From positions 16,620,046 through 16,684,045 of the forward strand of contig CM077824.1 of NCBI GenBank assembly GCA_039720395.1: DNA of 64,000 nt, given 5' to 3'. The notes beneath the pieces are model-generated. The model saw nothing but the letters and a program-made list of their open reading frames with translations. It made no database searches and was not told the DNA's origin. This DNA is from Liquidambar formosana (lineage: Eukaryota > Streptophyta > Magnoliopsida > Saxifragales > Altingiaceae). The position numbers were made by a program, and so were the translations under genes. Positions 33,233 through 44,242 of the stretch are shown piece by piece. Numbering within the stretch: position 1 is the stretch's first letter; each line of letters begins with the position of its first letter.

Positions 33233-33678
33233 TTTACTTAAATAGTTCAGACTCGATGCTTGGCACTTTGGATGCATATACTATGAATGCTCCTCCATGA
33301 GCTTAAATACATGATCACTCACTCAACAAGTGACGTAAATAGTTCATTTTGTTTGTGTGTATTTTACTAATTTTATGTTCCTAATCATTTCTGAACGTTC
33401 CATGTTGCCTGGGCTTGTAACGTCTGGGAAAAGTGAAGAGCAAACAAGTATATGCTATAGATGTGGCCAACCAGACGAGGAAAGATCGGCACATAGTATT
33501 TAATGGGGACCAATGACCACTAGGTGAAGCAATACTCAAGCTACTCAATTCTCTTATACAAGGTAAAACTTATATTTATTTATGCAATGGGAGGTTGGAA
33601 TATGTATGTAATGTTTATCCTGTTTAATAGATTCTAAGTGTTTGGAAAAAATAATATTGTAATTAATAATTTTACATT

Positions 33679-34434
33679 TAATGATTGGGAATAGGAGGAA
33701 GTGTTGGCTTTTTTTCAAGTTCTTTATGAGAGTAAGATTTTAGAGAGTGAGAATGATTCTTTGGCTTGGTGTACAGACTCTAAAGGGTTATTCTCCGTAA
33801 AATCCTTCTATAATTGTTTAAGTCCTTTAGGGAATTTTTTTCTTTCGACAAAAGTCACATGGATTTCCTTCGATTCTTACTAAAGTTGCCCTTTTTTGTT
33901 GGATGGTGGGAAGTAATAAGTGTTTAACTTTGGATAATCTTGCTAGAAAAGGGTGGTACGTGCCGAATAGATGTGTTCTTTGTAAACAAGATGCGGAAAC
34001 GGTGGATCATCTTTTCATTCATTATTTTGTAGCTAAGAATCAATAGGATGCTTTTATTTAATATGTTCGAAGTCCATCGGGTGCCTTCCTTCCTCTACCT
34101 ACAACTTATTGGACGGGTTGGTGTTTTAAGGGGAGCGCAAAAAGGTAAAAGTGATTTGGTATATGACTCTGCATGCTATATTGTGGTGCATTTGAAGGAA
34201 AGAAATGCTTAGAACTTTTTATAGGGTTGAGAAGTCTCTCATTGACCTCAAGTCTTCCTTTGTCAAGTTTTTATTTTGTAGTATTCTAGTCACACTAATA
34301 CTTGTAATCTTTCTCTTGTTAATTTTGTGGATTGCTTTAAGATGTAGAGGGTTGTGTGGTTAGTCATTGTATATGGCTTATGTACATGAGCTAAGCCCTT
34401 TTTGTTCATCAATACATATTTACCTTATCAAAAA
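33679..34434 (+). mobile_element. 5'-truncated LINE with target duplication, zf-RVT remnant
   Basis: Plus-strand pieces in shifting frames: DSLAWCTDSKGLFSVKSFYN, then KVAFFCWMV, LDNLARKGWYVPNRCVLCKQ, and ETVDHLFIH. This is the zf-RVT zinc-knuckle region that follows LINE reverse transcriptase. The 3' end TTACCTTATCAAAAAA is an A tail. AATTAATAATTTTACATT at 33661-33678 and AATTAATAATTTAACATT at 34435-34452 (17/18) form the target-site duplication, so both borders are defined. Several frameshifts; not functional. Confidence 0.85.
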
Positions 34435-34452
34435 AATTAATAATTTAACATT

Positions 34453-35390
34453 TTTTATATTTAACATATTGTATTACTTATGTAAGGATGGGTCTATTTG
34501 AAAATTTTGAAAACTGAATCAAATTAGATTCGCGTTATCTTGATTATTGGGCAATGCTACATCCACTGATTTGGTGTAACGATAAGGCTTACTGGTTGAT
34601 ATGACATTGCCTATTTCAAAGTATACGAAGTCTAATTTTCTATTAATTATCATAATATCATTGCTATTGAAACATCAACATGTAAGCCTAATCGGTTTAA
34701 ACCGATATACTTAGCATTTGCCCCCTAATTATTAAAAAGAAAATACTGTTTACCCCATATTATTTATCCAAAATAAAATTGAAAATTTTATAGAACCACA
34801 TAATGATATGACTGGATAAAGGGTGATGAAGACGGGGAACGCTGCTTATATACTACTTTTTACACCCCGCTAATATTTAAACATAAGACTAATAGGCACG
34901 TTATACTCCAAAAGCCTTATTGACTTTTAAAGACTCAAAACACTGCTTATATACTACTCCTTACACCTTGCTTATCCGATGTGGGTCTCTGACTTTACAT
35001 GGATAATTAGGTGAAATTGGACGGTGGTGTAAGGTAAAAAGCCTTACCAAACAACGATTACTTGAAACCTGGTCAGATATATCTTTCATCCGAACAAATT
35101 TCTATGTTCCCAAACAGTCCTGACTCGTGACGTTAATATGCACTATCTGGGTTGTTCAGCGGTTCAGCCTGCTGCCAATCCACCGATCCTTTTGCTTAGA
35201 GTGTTTTTTCGTTTACTATTGACTTGTAACAAAGTGACTACTGACTTTACTATAAACTATTACAAACAAAAACAAGTTGGTAGTCAAAACATCCTTCCTG
35301 GGAATTACTCCAAATAAGGGGAATGCATGAGTAATTTCCCTTTTTTTTCTTATTTCTTTATTACACTTCGGTGGCAAAACATGAGCCGAG
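34453..35390. other. Intergenic, upstream of Elongin A
   Basis: AT-rich. A short repeated phrase (CTTATATACTACT followed by TTACACC) occurs at about 34854 and 34950. No gene recognised; the distal promoter of the next gene may lie here. Confidence 0.45.
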
Positions 35391-35399
35391 CCAAACCTG

Positions 35400-35598
35400 C
35401 AACCGCGGAGCACGTAAGCAGAACCCCGATTCTCCAGAATCTCTCTCTATTTGTGATGATATCATCATCAAGCCGGTGTACGTCAGCCAACTCTGTAAAA
35501 CCCCTGTGATTTCATTCACAGTACATAATCACCGCAATCCCGTTGACGATTCTCCGGCCGGCGACGCGATTCCTCTCTCCCTCTCCCTCTCCGATCGC
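35400..35598 (+). promoter_or_regulatory. Probable 5' UTR exon/promoter-proximal region of Elongin A
   Basis: GC content rises here. There is a pyrimidine-rich run (CTCTCTCCCTCTCCCTCTCC) and a good donor GCG/GTAAGC at 35599, followed by no coding sequence until 40143. Open frames across it read through the donor and match nothing known. The nearest downstream acceptor before the ATG is TTTTTGTAG at about 40089. Confidence 0.4.
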
Positions 35599-38500
35599 GG
35601 TAAGCTCCTCAAAACCCTAATCCATCGCCACCCTCTTCCTCATCACAGCTCACACACACTCTCACCCCTATAGATATATTCTTTGATTGAATTTTCTTAT
35701 CGGAATTTTGGTCTGCGATGTCACCGATCTGATATTTATTTTATTCCCATTGTGAAAATTGTTTTTTAAATATTTGATTTCATGTATGTATGATGTATCT
35801 TGAGGTAATTATGGAAATTATCGGTCTGTTGTTGTTGATTAGAGGACTCAAATGGTTATATCTTTGTGTTTTCTAGATTTTTTTTTTAGTTTTTGAGATT
35901 TTATAGAAAGTTGTTCTTTTCCGTTTCGGGCTGTTTGGTTGCCAAGAAAGGAAAAGAAAATTGAAGGGAGTTTTCTATTTCAACCCCAGAAGTATTGATC
36001 AGGTCCCTAGAGTCAATTCATGTCCTCTTCTACTCCGATGGACTTTATTACAAAACTATGAGTTTGAGGCAGAACCAAAATTTTGACTGGTCTACACTCA
36101 GATGTAGCTGGATCTGAACTCAGGAGTATCCCCATACCTCATTACCCCTAATGACATTTCTATTTGGATGGTTTTGTAGACCGAAACCAGACCAGCTTAT
36201 TGATTTGATTCAAAAGCCTATAACTTAGACCATACACACCTGCACCTCTATGTAGAATTACAATTGCAGTCTCAGATAGTTGGGAGGGTAAGTAGTTCAA
36301 GATAAAACACATATAAAAGCATATATTTAAGGTGACTTTATTGTCACAGCTTATTTTGTTGCTTCCACAGCAACTTGAATTTTTAAGTGGTTGAGAGACA
36401 AATTTACCCTCGCGTCATCAGAGGAGAGAAGAGGGGAGAGAAAAAGCAGTGTGAGAAAGAAAGAAGAGAAAAAGGGGAAGGGAGGAGAGAGAAATGGAAT
36501 CGGCCACATCTGCGCCCACCGTGGTTGCCGGTAAAGAAAGAAAGAAGATATAAGCCAGAGAGAGAAGGAAACAATCCTGGTGCTTCATGGCCAGTACCGT
36601 TGTGCATAAAACCCAACTCGACCTGCTACCAATCGAAAGCACCACCTTCATCTCTCTCTCCTGGTGAAACCCCAACTAATCATTTGACTATTGCAACTCT
36701 CCTACTCTCAACCCAATACCATCATTCCTTCCATCTCCCTTCACTGCTTTAGCAGCCATTTTCACAATTCAATCAACAAAAGCAACTACCCAATATGTCC
36801 ATTTCACTTGTTCGTGACTCATGGGTGGGTTTATCTAATCCTTTTGATTAGAGTGCAATTCATGTTTGATTCCAGCTTCTGTATAACAGGATCCTTACAT
36901 TTGAATCATTAATGGAACATTCTCTCACAAGATTACATAAATATTCCATATTTTCTCAACCAAATCGGCTCTCCCACGTTTTGGAAAATCGAAGTATTGA
37001 CGAATTCTCATTGACATTATGAAACCAATAAGATTTCTCTTCAAGAAATTATAAGAAATAGAGAAACGGTGGTGGGTAATTATCAGTTCTTAATTCCCAT
37101 TTTGTTTCACTTGCCTTTGCTGTCTCTTCTTGTTCCCATTTTCTTCCATATTCCCACTGCTGGCATGTCATTGTGAAGTATTTGGAGTCACAAAAATTGC
37201 TCTCCTTCTGTCTTTTAAACTCAGAATAGTGACTAAAGTTTGCAAGAGATATCTTCCGTGTTGGAGGAGCAAAAAGCTGTAACAGGCAAATACGGCATAG
37301 GCAATGTTTTCAACTTAAAAGGGCAAATTTGTCTTTCACCCACTTAAAAATTCAAGATGCCGTGGAAGCAACAAAAGTTGCTGTGGCAATATCTCCACCG
37401 TATATTTATTTGAACAATCCTATACCCCAGCTAATGAACTGAAGCAAAACAAGGAAAATATGACCATAGAACCTCACCAGTAGAGCCACTTATCAGTCAA
37501 TATCTTCTCTTGCCAACACAATGAAACTCAACAAACAGATAATTTTTTGTTCATTGTACTGTTCATCAACACGCCAATACAATTATAATATCTTGATGAA
37601 CAAATCATGTATGAACATCTGTCAATAACAAAGGCTCTAGAGTAAGACTGTAAGAGTTGAGACAAGTCCCAGTAAATTCATTTCCTCTAAGATAACATTT
37701 GTTCTGTTATACGAGAGAATATAAAAACGAAAATAATGGAGAAACATACAGTTTGGTAGAGCTTTCTCAAAGCTGCCTTATGAAATTTTCTCTCTATAAC
37801 AATTTGTTTATAATTGTCTCATGTTTTCAAAATTTTAAAAATGCATTTTTAGAAATGATTTCATTTCGAACTCAACCTAACTAAAATTAATTACATACAT
37901 ATAGTATGCAACCCACATTTAACTAAATTTTCAAATACCCAGATATGACATACCATTCGACTGCATAATACTTAGAAAAAGTGAAGATAAAACCATAAAG
38001 TACCTCATTAATAACGAGGAGTTGCCCATTACTCTACTTGATCTTCTTAAGCTTCCTCAGAAAATATCCTGATCCACATCAACCAAAACCCCACCAAAAT
38101 AAATCTTACCAACTCTACATCAAACCCCATTTGTAAGCAAACACTATAAGAAAACTATGAAACCATTTGTAGTCTAGTACTATATGTTACTTTTTTTTTT
38201 TTATTTAAAAGCATTCCACGTTTGTTTATTAGCATGGGAAAGTATGAAACCAATCGTAATCAAATCACATATATATGTGACTTTTTTGTAAAAGCATGGC
38301 ACCTATTTTTATTAGCATCAGATTAGATTCATATATGTGGATTTTTTCCCCAGAAATTTGATGTCGTGCTATATATGACATGTGTCCAAGAAAAATGTTT
38401 TATTAATAAACTCCTGAAGTAATATTACATGGACATGAAATTTAACAAGACTGTTAACCTCACAAAAAAATCAATTGAATTCATACACATGTATGAGTGG

Positions 38501-39262
38501 ATTTCTAGGAGATGGTTTGACGAGTACAATAATAAGCAACGTTATTTAATCTGGGTCATACTGGAAACTGAATTGGGTATAAATCTCAGACTTAACAGAC
38601 TTTTTCCATATCATTGAATTTTGGTAAATTCAATTATCTAATTGTAATTTTCAGTTATCCTAACTATGTTCCATATCTATAACATACCATTAAGAGTAGA
38701 CGATTACTTCAAAACTCCAAAGGAGTAAATATATATGTATAGATATATATCGAATAAAATAAATACATACACTGCAAGTCTGTAACTATAAAATCATTAT
38801 AGCAAAGAGAAAAATAAAAAATTCAAACATCACGATAGCAGGAAAAAAATATATAGAACAGGATTATAGTGGAGAAGATTGAATTCTTGAGATTATTGGA
38901 TTTTGTCAAATTTCATTTCTAGAACAAGATTAAATTTCCAATTCTACCTCTTTCTACTTTCCAAATTTTATATGAAGAATGAAATATTTTCCAAGTTTGT
39001 AACCTAGATATAACTTCTTCTTAAGGATAAACTATATATATATATATATATCTATTGGATTTTGTCAAATTTCATTTCTAGAACAAGATTATTTCCAATT
39101 CTACCTCTTTCTACTTTCCAAATTTTATATGAAGAATGAAATATTTTCCAAGTTTGTAACCTAGATATAACTTCTTTTTAAGGATAAACTATATATGTAT
39201 CAAGAGCAATAGCCAGATCTGTAGCTTTGAGAACAAGGCCAAACAAAATCATGCCCAGATCT

Positions 39263-39296
<34 letters not shown>

Positions 39297-42200
39297 AGAA
39301 GAAGAAGAAGAACACACACATGCACGCACATCTATATTGTTGAAATTCCCACACATCTATCAAATAATCACTAGCTTGGATGATATTAGAACAAACAGAC
39401 AGAAAATTGTGCACTAATCGGTAGCTTTGAGGACGGAGAGATATAGAAAGAATAGAACCGAAAGAAAGAAAGACAGATAGTCTTACTGTGCATGGCGAAA
39501 TGGGGGTCCAACAGTGGTGATGTAGTGGTGATGTGAGCAACCGCGGTGCAAGCTAGTGCAAGAAGAGAGGAAATGAAAACGTATGTGTCGGTTTCCTCGT
39601 TTGTATCAGGTGTGTTCGGCTCGTTTTTGTCTTATTTATTTATTTTTATTTATTCCAGCTATTAAAATGGAATGAGAATACCACACCCTGGCCATAATGA
39701 GATTGAGGCTCTCAAGTGGAATTTCATTGTGGGCCATTATGGATGTTTGATTCCATTACAGTCCATTTAACTCATCTGAGCAACCTGTTTTCTAATGTAC
39801 TGGGTTCCATTCTTGCCCCCGATTCTGTCCAAACAAACATAGTAGGTCTTATTACAATTCTTTTGACTGAATTCAGTTGAGTTTTCCACTTTACAGGTAA
39901 ATGAACAGAAAATTTAGACTTCAGTATCTTTTCCATTTGTTTTGTCAGTTTTCTTGGCATCTGAACAGTACTGTGATTCTTGATGGTTAAATTCAGTTCT
40001 TTGAGCTTAGTTTAGCTTATAAATAAATTTTCATCATGTGCTACAACCTACAGAGTTAATTTTGAGAATTGATTCTATCTCCTTTTTGTAGTAGTGGGAG
40101 CAGGCTTACCTGGTCGAGAAGATATCAGGGGACATACTCAAGATGAATATGATACTTAAGAGGGGAGTTCCTTCGTTGCTTGATCTATGTATAATGACAG
40201 CAATAGACAATGTTAGGTATCTTGGGGATGTTGGTGAAACAGATATAGATTTGCTTGGGCACATTTTGCCACACTGTAATGCTGACCAGTTGATGCATGT
40301 CGAGAAATGTACAGAAGTAAGATGGGCTGGTAGTGTTTATGGTTAATCATTTTGGTTCTTCTTTGTTACAAATCTTGAATTGTGAATTCTCCTGAACTTA
40401 TGCAGGGAAGAGATCTGAGTCCGGTAACTGATACATTGTGGAAGAAATTTTATGAAATAGAATTTGGTGCTAGAAGCACAAATCTTGTAGTTGAGAAAAT
40501 GAAACAGAAGAAAGTTTCGTTTAAATGGAGACTATTATATGAGGTGATCTCTCTTCTTCTTCTTTTTCTTTGGTTTTTTTTGGTCAGTTTATTATTTGTT
40601 CTTTTCCAATTTAGACGCAATCTTCTTTTTATGTTGATTCTTTTGCGGTACTCAGTATTGCAATCATCAATGTAATTGAAGTTAAGCTGAGAACAGCCAT
40701 TGTGCTTTGTTCTTGCAAGAGATGTGCACTGTTAAACTGAGTTGATTGATATGCAGGCGAAACTGAAAGATGTGGAGGAGGTTCAGCAGAGATCCCTTGA
40801 TCGAATTTCTCAGCTATACAAAAAGGAAGATGCCCGTAAGTCCTTTATTATCTCAAATGTTTTGGAGTAATACGTCAGGGCTTTATACTTTATTTGGTTT
40901 CTTTATTGTGATTGAATCTTTATGCTAAACCTCACATGCTACAAGGTGTTTATGTGTTTCTTAGATTTTTGTCACAGTCATGGTTTCTATTTATTGACCC
41001 ATGCTTTCTATTTCCATACGGAGTCAGTTGTGCTAGTGGTGCACTTTTAAGTTGATTTTCCTCACATTTCCTTCCTCTTATAAGACAACATCCCCCACAC
41101 CCATCTTGAAATTAAACAAACAAAATTCAAAAAAGGAAAATGTATTGACCTTGTCTTTTACTGATTGTCAGTCACATGCTCCTAATAATTTAAATTAGGG
41201 TAGTTCAATACTCCAGTCATGTGATTTAAATTATATTCCAATGAGGTTGCTCCGTGCACTTGTATACAGCATGCTCTAGAATAGCATACAACATTGTATT
41301 TATTTAGACTAATTCGAAATTCATAATAAGTGTTTCAACTATATTAGGTAAACAGAGCAGACAAGTTCAACTTTGCTCAAAGGTTCCACCAGGCAGTAAA
41401 AGACGCTTTCATGGAGGTATACTTTCCATTCTCAGTTGGTTCTCTTCCATGTAGTTCAGTAAGGGAGTGATACAATACTAGAAATTGTGTGATTAACAAT
41501 GCTGTGCAAAGGCTGGCTTGCTGAAGAGGATGCATTTGAAATTGGTAACTTGGTTTTTTTACGTTTGATAATCATTTGTAGGCAGTGGAGCTGGCAACAA
41601 TTTCTCCAATTCGAAGAGCAACCTAATGAAGAAGTCAAAAATAGATTATCTGAACAGGTAACATTGTCTAATAAAATGAAGCATTATACATGGGGCTCGA
41701 CCTTTGGATATGTGATTTTTGTGACATATCAGGAAAATGGTTTCATTTGGTCCCTCCTCTAGTCTGCAAATTTATCTTGTAATATTACTTGATTCTCATT
41801 TTTAAAAGGAACTGTTGGGAGAGAGAAAGAGAGCGCGACGTGCATTGAGCCTCAGACAGAAGACTTAGTTCTTAGGCATCATAACAAAAATGGGTGTCCG
41901 TATTTTGCTGTAAAGGATCAATGACATGGTGGACTTCACTTTGCAGATTGTCCACGCTGAAACTCATCATGAGCTAATAAAAAGAAGAGAGAGAGAAGTA
42001 AAATAAAATATTTTAAACTCATCTGATCGTCCCAACCTTCTATTTTGTGTCTGTGGTGGGGCTCAATGGTTGTTGGTTATAAATCTCTTACTTGAAATGC
42101 ACATAAAAGAAACTGGGTACATAAAGAGGTCTTCAAGATCTGCTTTTATAGGGATGTGTGTTTCAAATATTTTAACTAATGTTCAACTTTTTCATTTTTT

Positions 42201-42454
42201 TTCTCTTACCCTTCCCTGAACAGTCAAGAGGTGAGAAATCTAGCAGCTATGAAGAAAAATTCCTTGAAGACGAATCGTAGGTAAAACTCTCAGCATAAAT
42301 ATGTTCGTGTTATGTGTGCATGCATTTCCCGACCCTCATTATACCTGCTTCCATCTCCTGCAGTGCGTCTCCCATGATGAAGACAGGTGGTTTTCCTAAT
42401 AAGGATGCTGCTTCGTCCTCCAAACTTATCAAGCCTAAAGAGAGGAGGTGTTAG
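35400..42454 (+). CDS. ELOA: Elongin A (transcription elongation factor, BC-box protein)
   Basis: Coding exons 40143-40316, 40406-40543, 40757-40835, 41348-41416, 41582-41657, 42224-42280 and 42364-42454 (stop TAG) give 684 in-frame bases, a 227-residue protein. All introns are GT-AG with consistent phases. The N-terminus GVPSLLDLCIMTAIDNVRYL contains the BC-box (SLxxxCxxxA) that binds Elongin C. GRDLSPVTDTLWKKFYEIEFG and QKKVSFKWRLLYEAKLKD form the conserved Elongin-A domain, and KEDARKQSRQVQLCSKVPPGSK is the basic C-terminal part. Short plant Elongin A proteins lack the long animal N-terminal region, and the length fits. The start is the first ATG of MNMILKRGVPS; a second ATG lies two codons on. 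The segment 35400-35598 is proposed as a 5' UTR exon ending at GATCGCG/GTAAGC, spliced over a 4.5-kb leader intron to about 40090; this part is inference. Confidence 0.88.
36341..37389. mobile_element. TIR element of about 1.05 kb with about 70-bp arms
   Basis: The left arm TTGTCACAGC...GTTGCTTCCACAGCAACTTG then AATTTTTAAGTGG and GACAAATTT (36341-36412) is inverted at 37318-37389 (AAATTTGTC, CCACTTAAAAATTCAAG, CGTGGAAGCAAC, GCTGTGGCAA). The interior is GA-rich at the left and has no transposase. I could not see a clear target duplication. Confidence 0.7.
38894..39199. repeat. Near-perfect tandem duplication, 159-bp period
   Basis: The segment beginning TATTGGATTTTGTCAAATTT at 38894 recurs at 39053 and runs through AACCTAGATATAACTTCTT to AAGGATAAACTATATAT in both copies. 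The differences are a 4-base deletion, one C/T change and a shorter (TA)n. A recent event. Confidence 0.9.
39265..39310. repeat. (GA)n-(GAA)n microsatellite
   Basis: A run of GA followed by GAA repeats, close to the end of the tandem duplication. Confidence 0.9.
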
Positions 42455-43590
42455 AACCATGCCTTACAAATCTTGGTCATTGTTATCAAGCCAGCACCAT
42501 TGGATGGTATGTTTGCTCGAGCCTTGCAGCATAATTTCAACTTCCTTTTGAAATATAGCTCCCATTTTTTAACAATCACAATCTTGGGTTACAATTTTCT
42601 TGACCAGGCAATCTCAATTTTTGGCGCTTTTACATGTACTTTTCACCCTTGCCTCCACCAGAGAATATCTGAGTGTATGTTGTTCTTCATTTTCTCTCAG
42701 TGTATAGTGAACATGATTGTTGTAATCTATTTACTTCCGTTTAATAAGATCAAGCAATCATCCATAGGCATCAAATCGAGCATTTTCTGACTTGAAATAG
42801 CATTGAGCTCCTAATGTTGATGGTGCCCTTGCTTTGCCTTCTGAGAGATTGGAAGATCCAATTCTTGCTGGGGCACCGTCAATGGTGAGTGTGTGCTTAC
42901 GGAGAGACCTTTTCGAATCCCAATCAGTAAAGACACTTCATGACCCAAAAATAAAATAAAAATAACGTTCTTCGAGTGGCTTAAGCACTGCAAACATTGA
43001 TCAGTTGGCTTCTCTCAAGATGTGCAATATTTCTAAAAAAATCTTGGGATGGATACAGTTCAAAATATTCGCCAACACCAAATGGACCGAGTAAATATGC
43101 GTAGAAATATTCTGGGGAATGATATTTGATACGAATCTAATTACTTTACTACGGTTCTGAGAATCAAGAGTACCTTTGGATAAACATTGTGTGTTTAGGT
43201 CTTCGTTATTAAAAATTATGTGCCTCCCACATTAGGAGGTTTGATTGGGTGGGTGGGTGGGTGTGTTTTCTGTGGCTCCGAAAATTAGAGTACTCCACTT
43301 GGAGTAACATGGCATTGGGAGTTTGGGTGTGTGCTAGTATTTCTGGTTATAAGAGGTTCTATTGACCTTTAAAATTGAAGTACTCTTTAAATTGGTGGGT
43401 TTCTGTTTCCTGTGGCTTATTTTCTTGTGTTTGTTTGTTTGTTTGTTTGTTTGTTTTTGGATAGGGAATGAAGTTCTTTATTATTATAGAAGAAAAATGT
43501 CCCTTTTATCAAAAAATGCCAGGGAAAGATCTAATTTAGGTTTCTCTCAAGTGCAAGCTTCTTCGCATTAAGATGTCCCAAGAAATTTTT
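42455..43590. other. Elongin A 3' UTR and spacer
   Basis: The first part is presumably 3' UTR. It contains short simple repeats, (GGGT)n at about 43248-43263 and (GTTT)n at about 43430-43456. A segment at about 42840-42985 ending CCAAAAATAAAATAAAAATA could be a retroposed scrap but is not recognisable. No gene. Confidence 0.45.
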
Positions 43591-43790
43591 CTTTTTTTTT
43601 CTTTTTTAAAATTTATTTTGGGAACAATTGAAAGGGTTCGAACTCTTAACCTATCCAATTCTACCCTTTACCCCACCCTCTGTCATCACTAAACCAAGAA
43701 TTTTGATTTCACGTCCAAGTGATAAAACTAGAAGAGTTTTACCATTAGCCCAATTCTTTTGCCCAACTTTGTTTGCCTAACCCATGTGAC
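43590..43790 (-). mobile_element. Possible tRNA-derived SINE
   Basis: On the minus strand: a segment TGGTTTAGTGATGACAGAGG, then a B-box-like GAGTTCGAACCCTTT, then an A-rich tail (plus-strand T-rich at 43589-43612). It is a single copy in the window and its borders are uncertain. Confidence 0.35.
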
Positions 43791-44110
43791 AGCCAATTAA
43801 AAACTAGCTGCAAATACAATTCACGGGTTTTGGGCTAACTATTTGGGAGTGAATTTCGAATTTTTGAATTTCAGTCAAATGCGTTTCTTCTGTGTTTTTA
43901 GGTGTTTTTAGGGTGAGTTGACATGGTGCTATATCATATCAGTTGCCACATAAGTTAGGCAAACAAAGTAACATTTCCCAAAACTAGAATCCTGAATGAA
44001 TTTAACTTATTCCTCTTTTGCACAAGATTCTTCCGTAGCCAACTCGACTCAACCAAGCCAAAACGAGAAAAACCCAAACGCCTACTCATTTTTAGACTCT
44101 AATCTAGTCT

Positions 44111-44242
44111 AGCTGCATTTGCCTCATTTGGTAAATGTGTGATCTTGGATTCAAGCTTATGGAAAAACATTGATACCCACTTATTGATATTAAAGAGGGT
44201 TAAGGATGAGGATAGATTCTATCAATTGCCACCAGAAAAAAA
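44111..44242 (+). mobile_element. SINE-like repeat family B, copy 3
   Basis: TGCATTTGCCTCATTTGGTAA, ATCTTGGATTCAAGCTTATGG, CATTGATACCCACTTATTG and GATAGATTCTATCAATTGCC are followed by a poly(A) tail at about 44235-44242. It matches the copies at 17.6 and 33.0 kb in order. Confidence 0.6.

Larger units (their letters stand above)
32256..33660. other. Intergenic, repeat-bearing
   Basis: Holds foldback MITE family 3 copy 2 (about 32640-32815), a (CT)n tract (32916-32943), a SINE-like family B copy (32985-33232) and a shorter family B fragment at about 33290-33345 (minus). No gene seen. Confidence 0.5.
35599..40090 (+). other. Proposed leader intron of Elongin A
   Basis: About 4.5 kb without recognisable coding sequence. 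It holds a TIR element (36341-37389), a 159-bp tandem duplication (38894-39199) and a (GA)n-(GAA)n tract (39265-39310). GA-rich and CT-rich ORFs at 36.4-36.75 kb and 39.2-39.5 kb are low complexity. If the 5' UTR exon is wrong, this is intergenic DNA. Confidence 0.45.

Noticed and set aside
35371..35673. 100-residue ORF at the proposed Elongin A 5' exon
   Set aside because: It reads through a strong donor site into CT-rich sequence and resembles no known protein. A non-coding leader is more likely.
36387..36752. 121-residue ORF in the GA-rich segment
   Set aside because: Low-complexity Arg/Glu/Lys translation of a GA-rich stretch inside a TIR element, with overlapping ORFs on the other strand.
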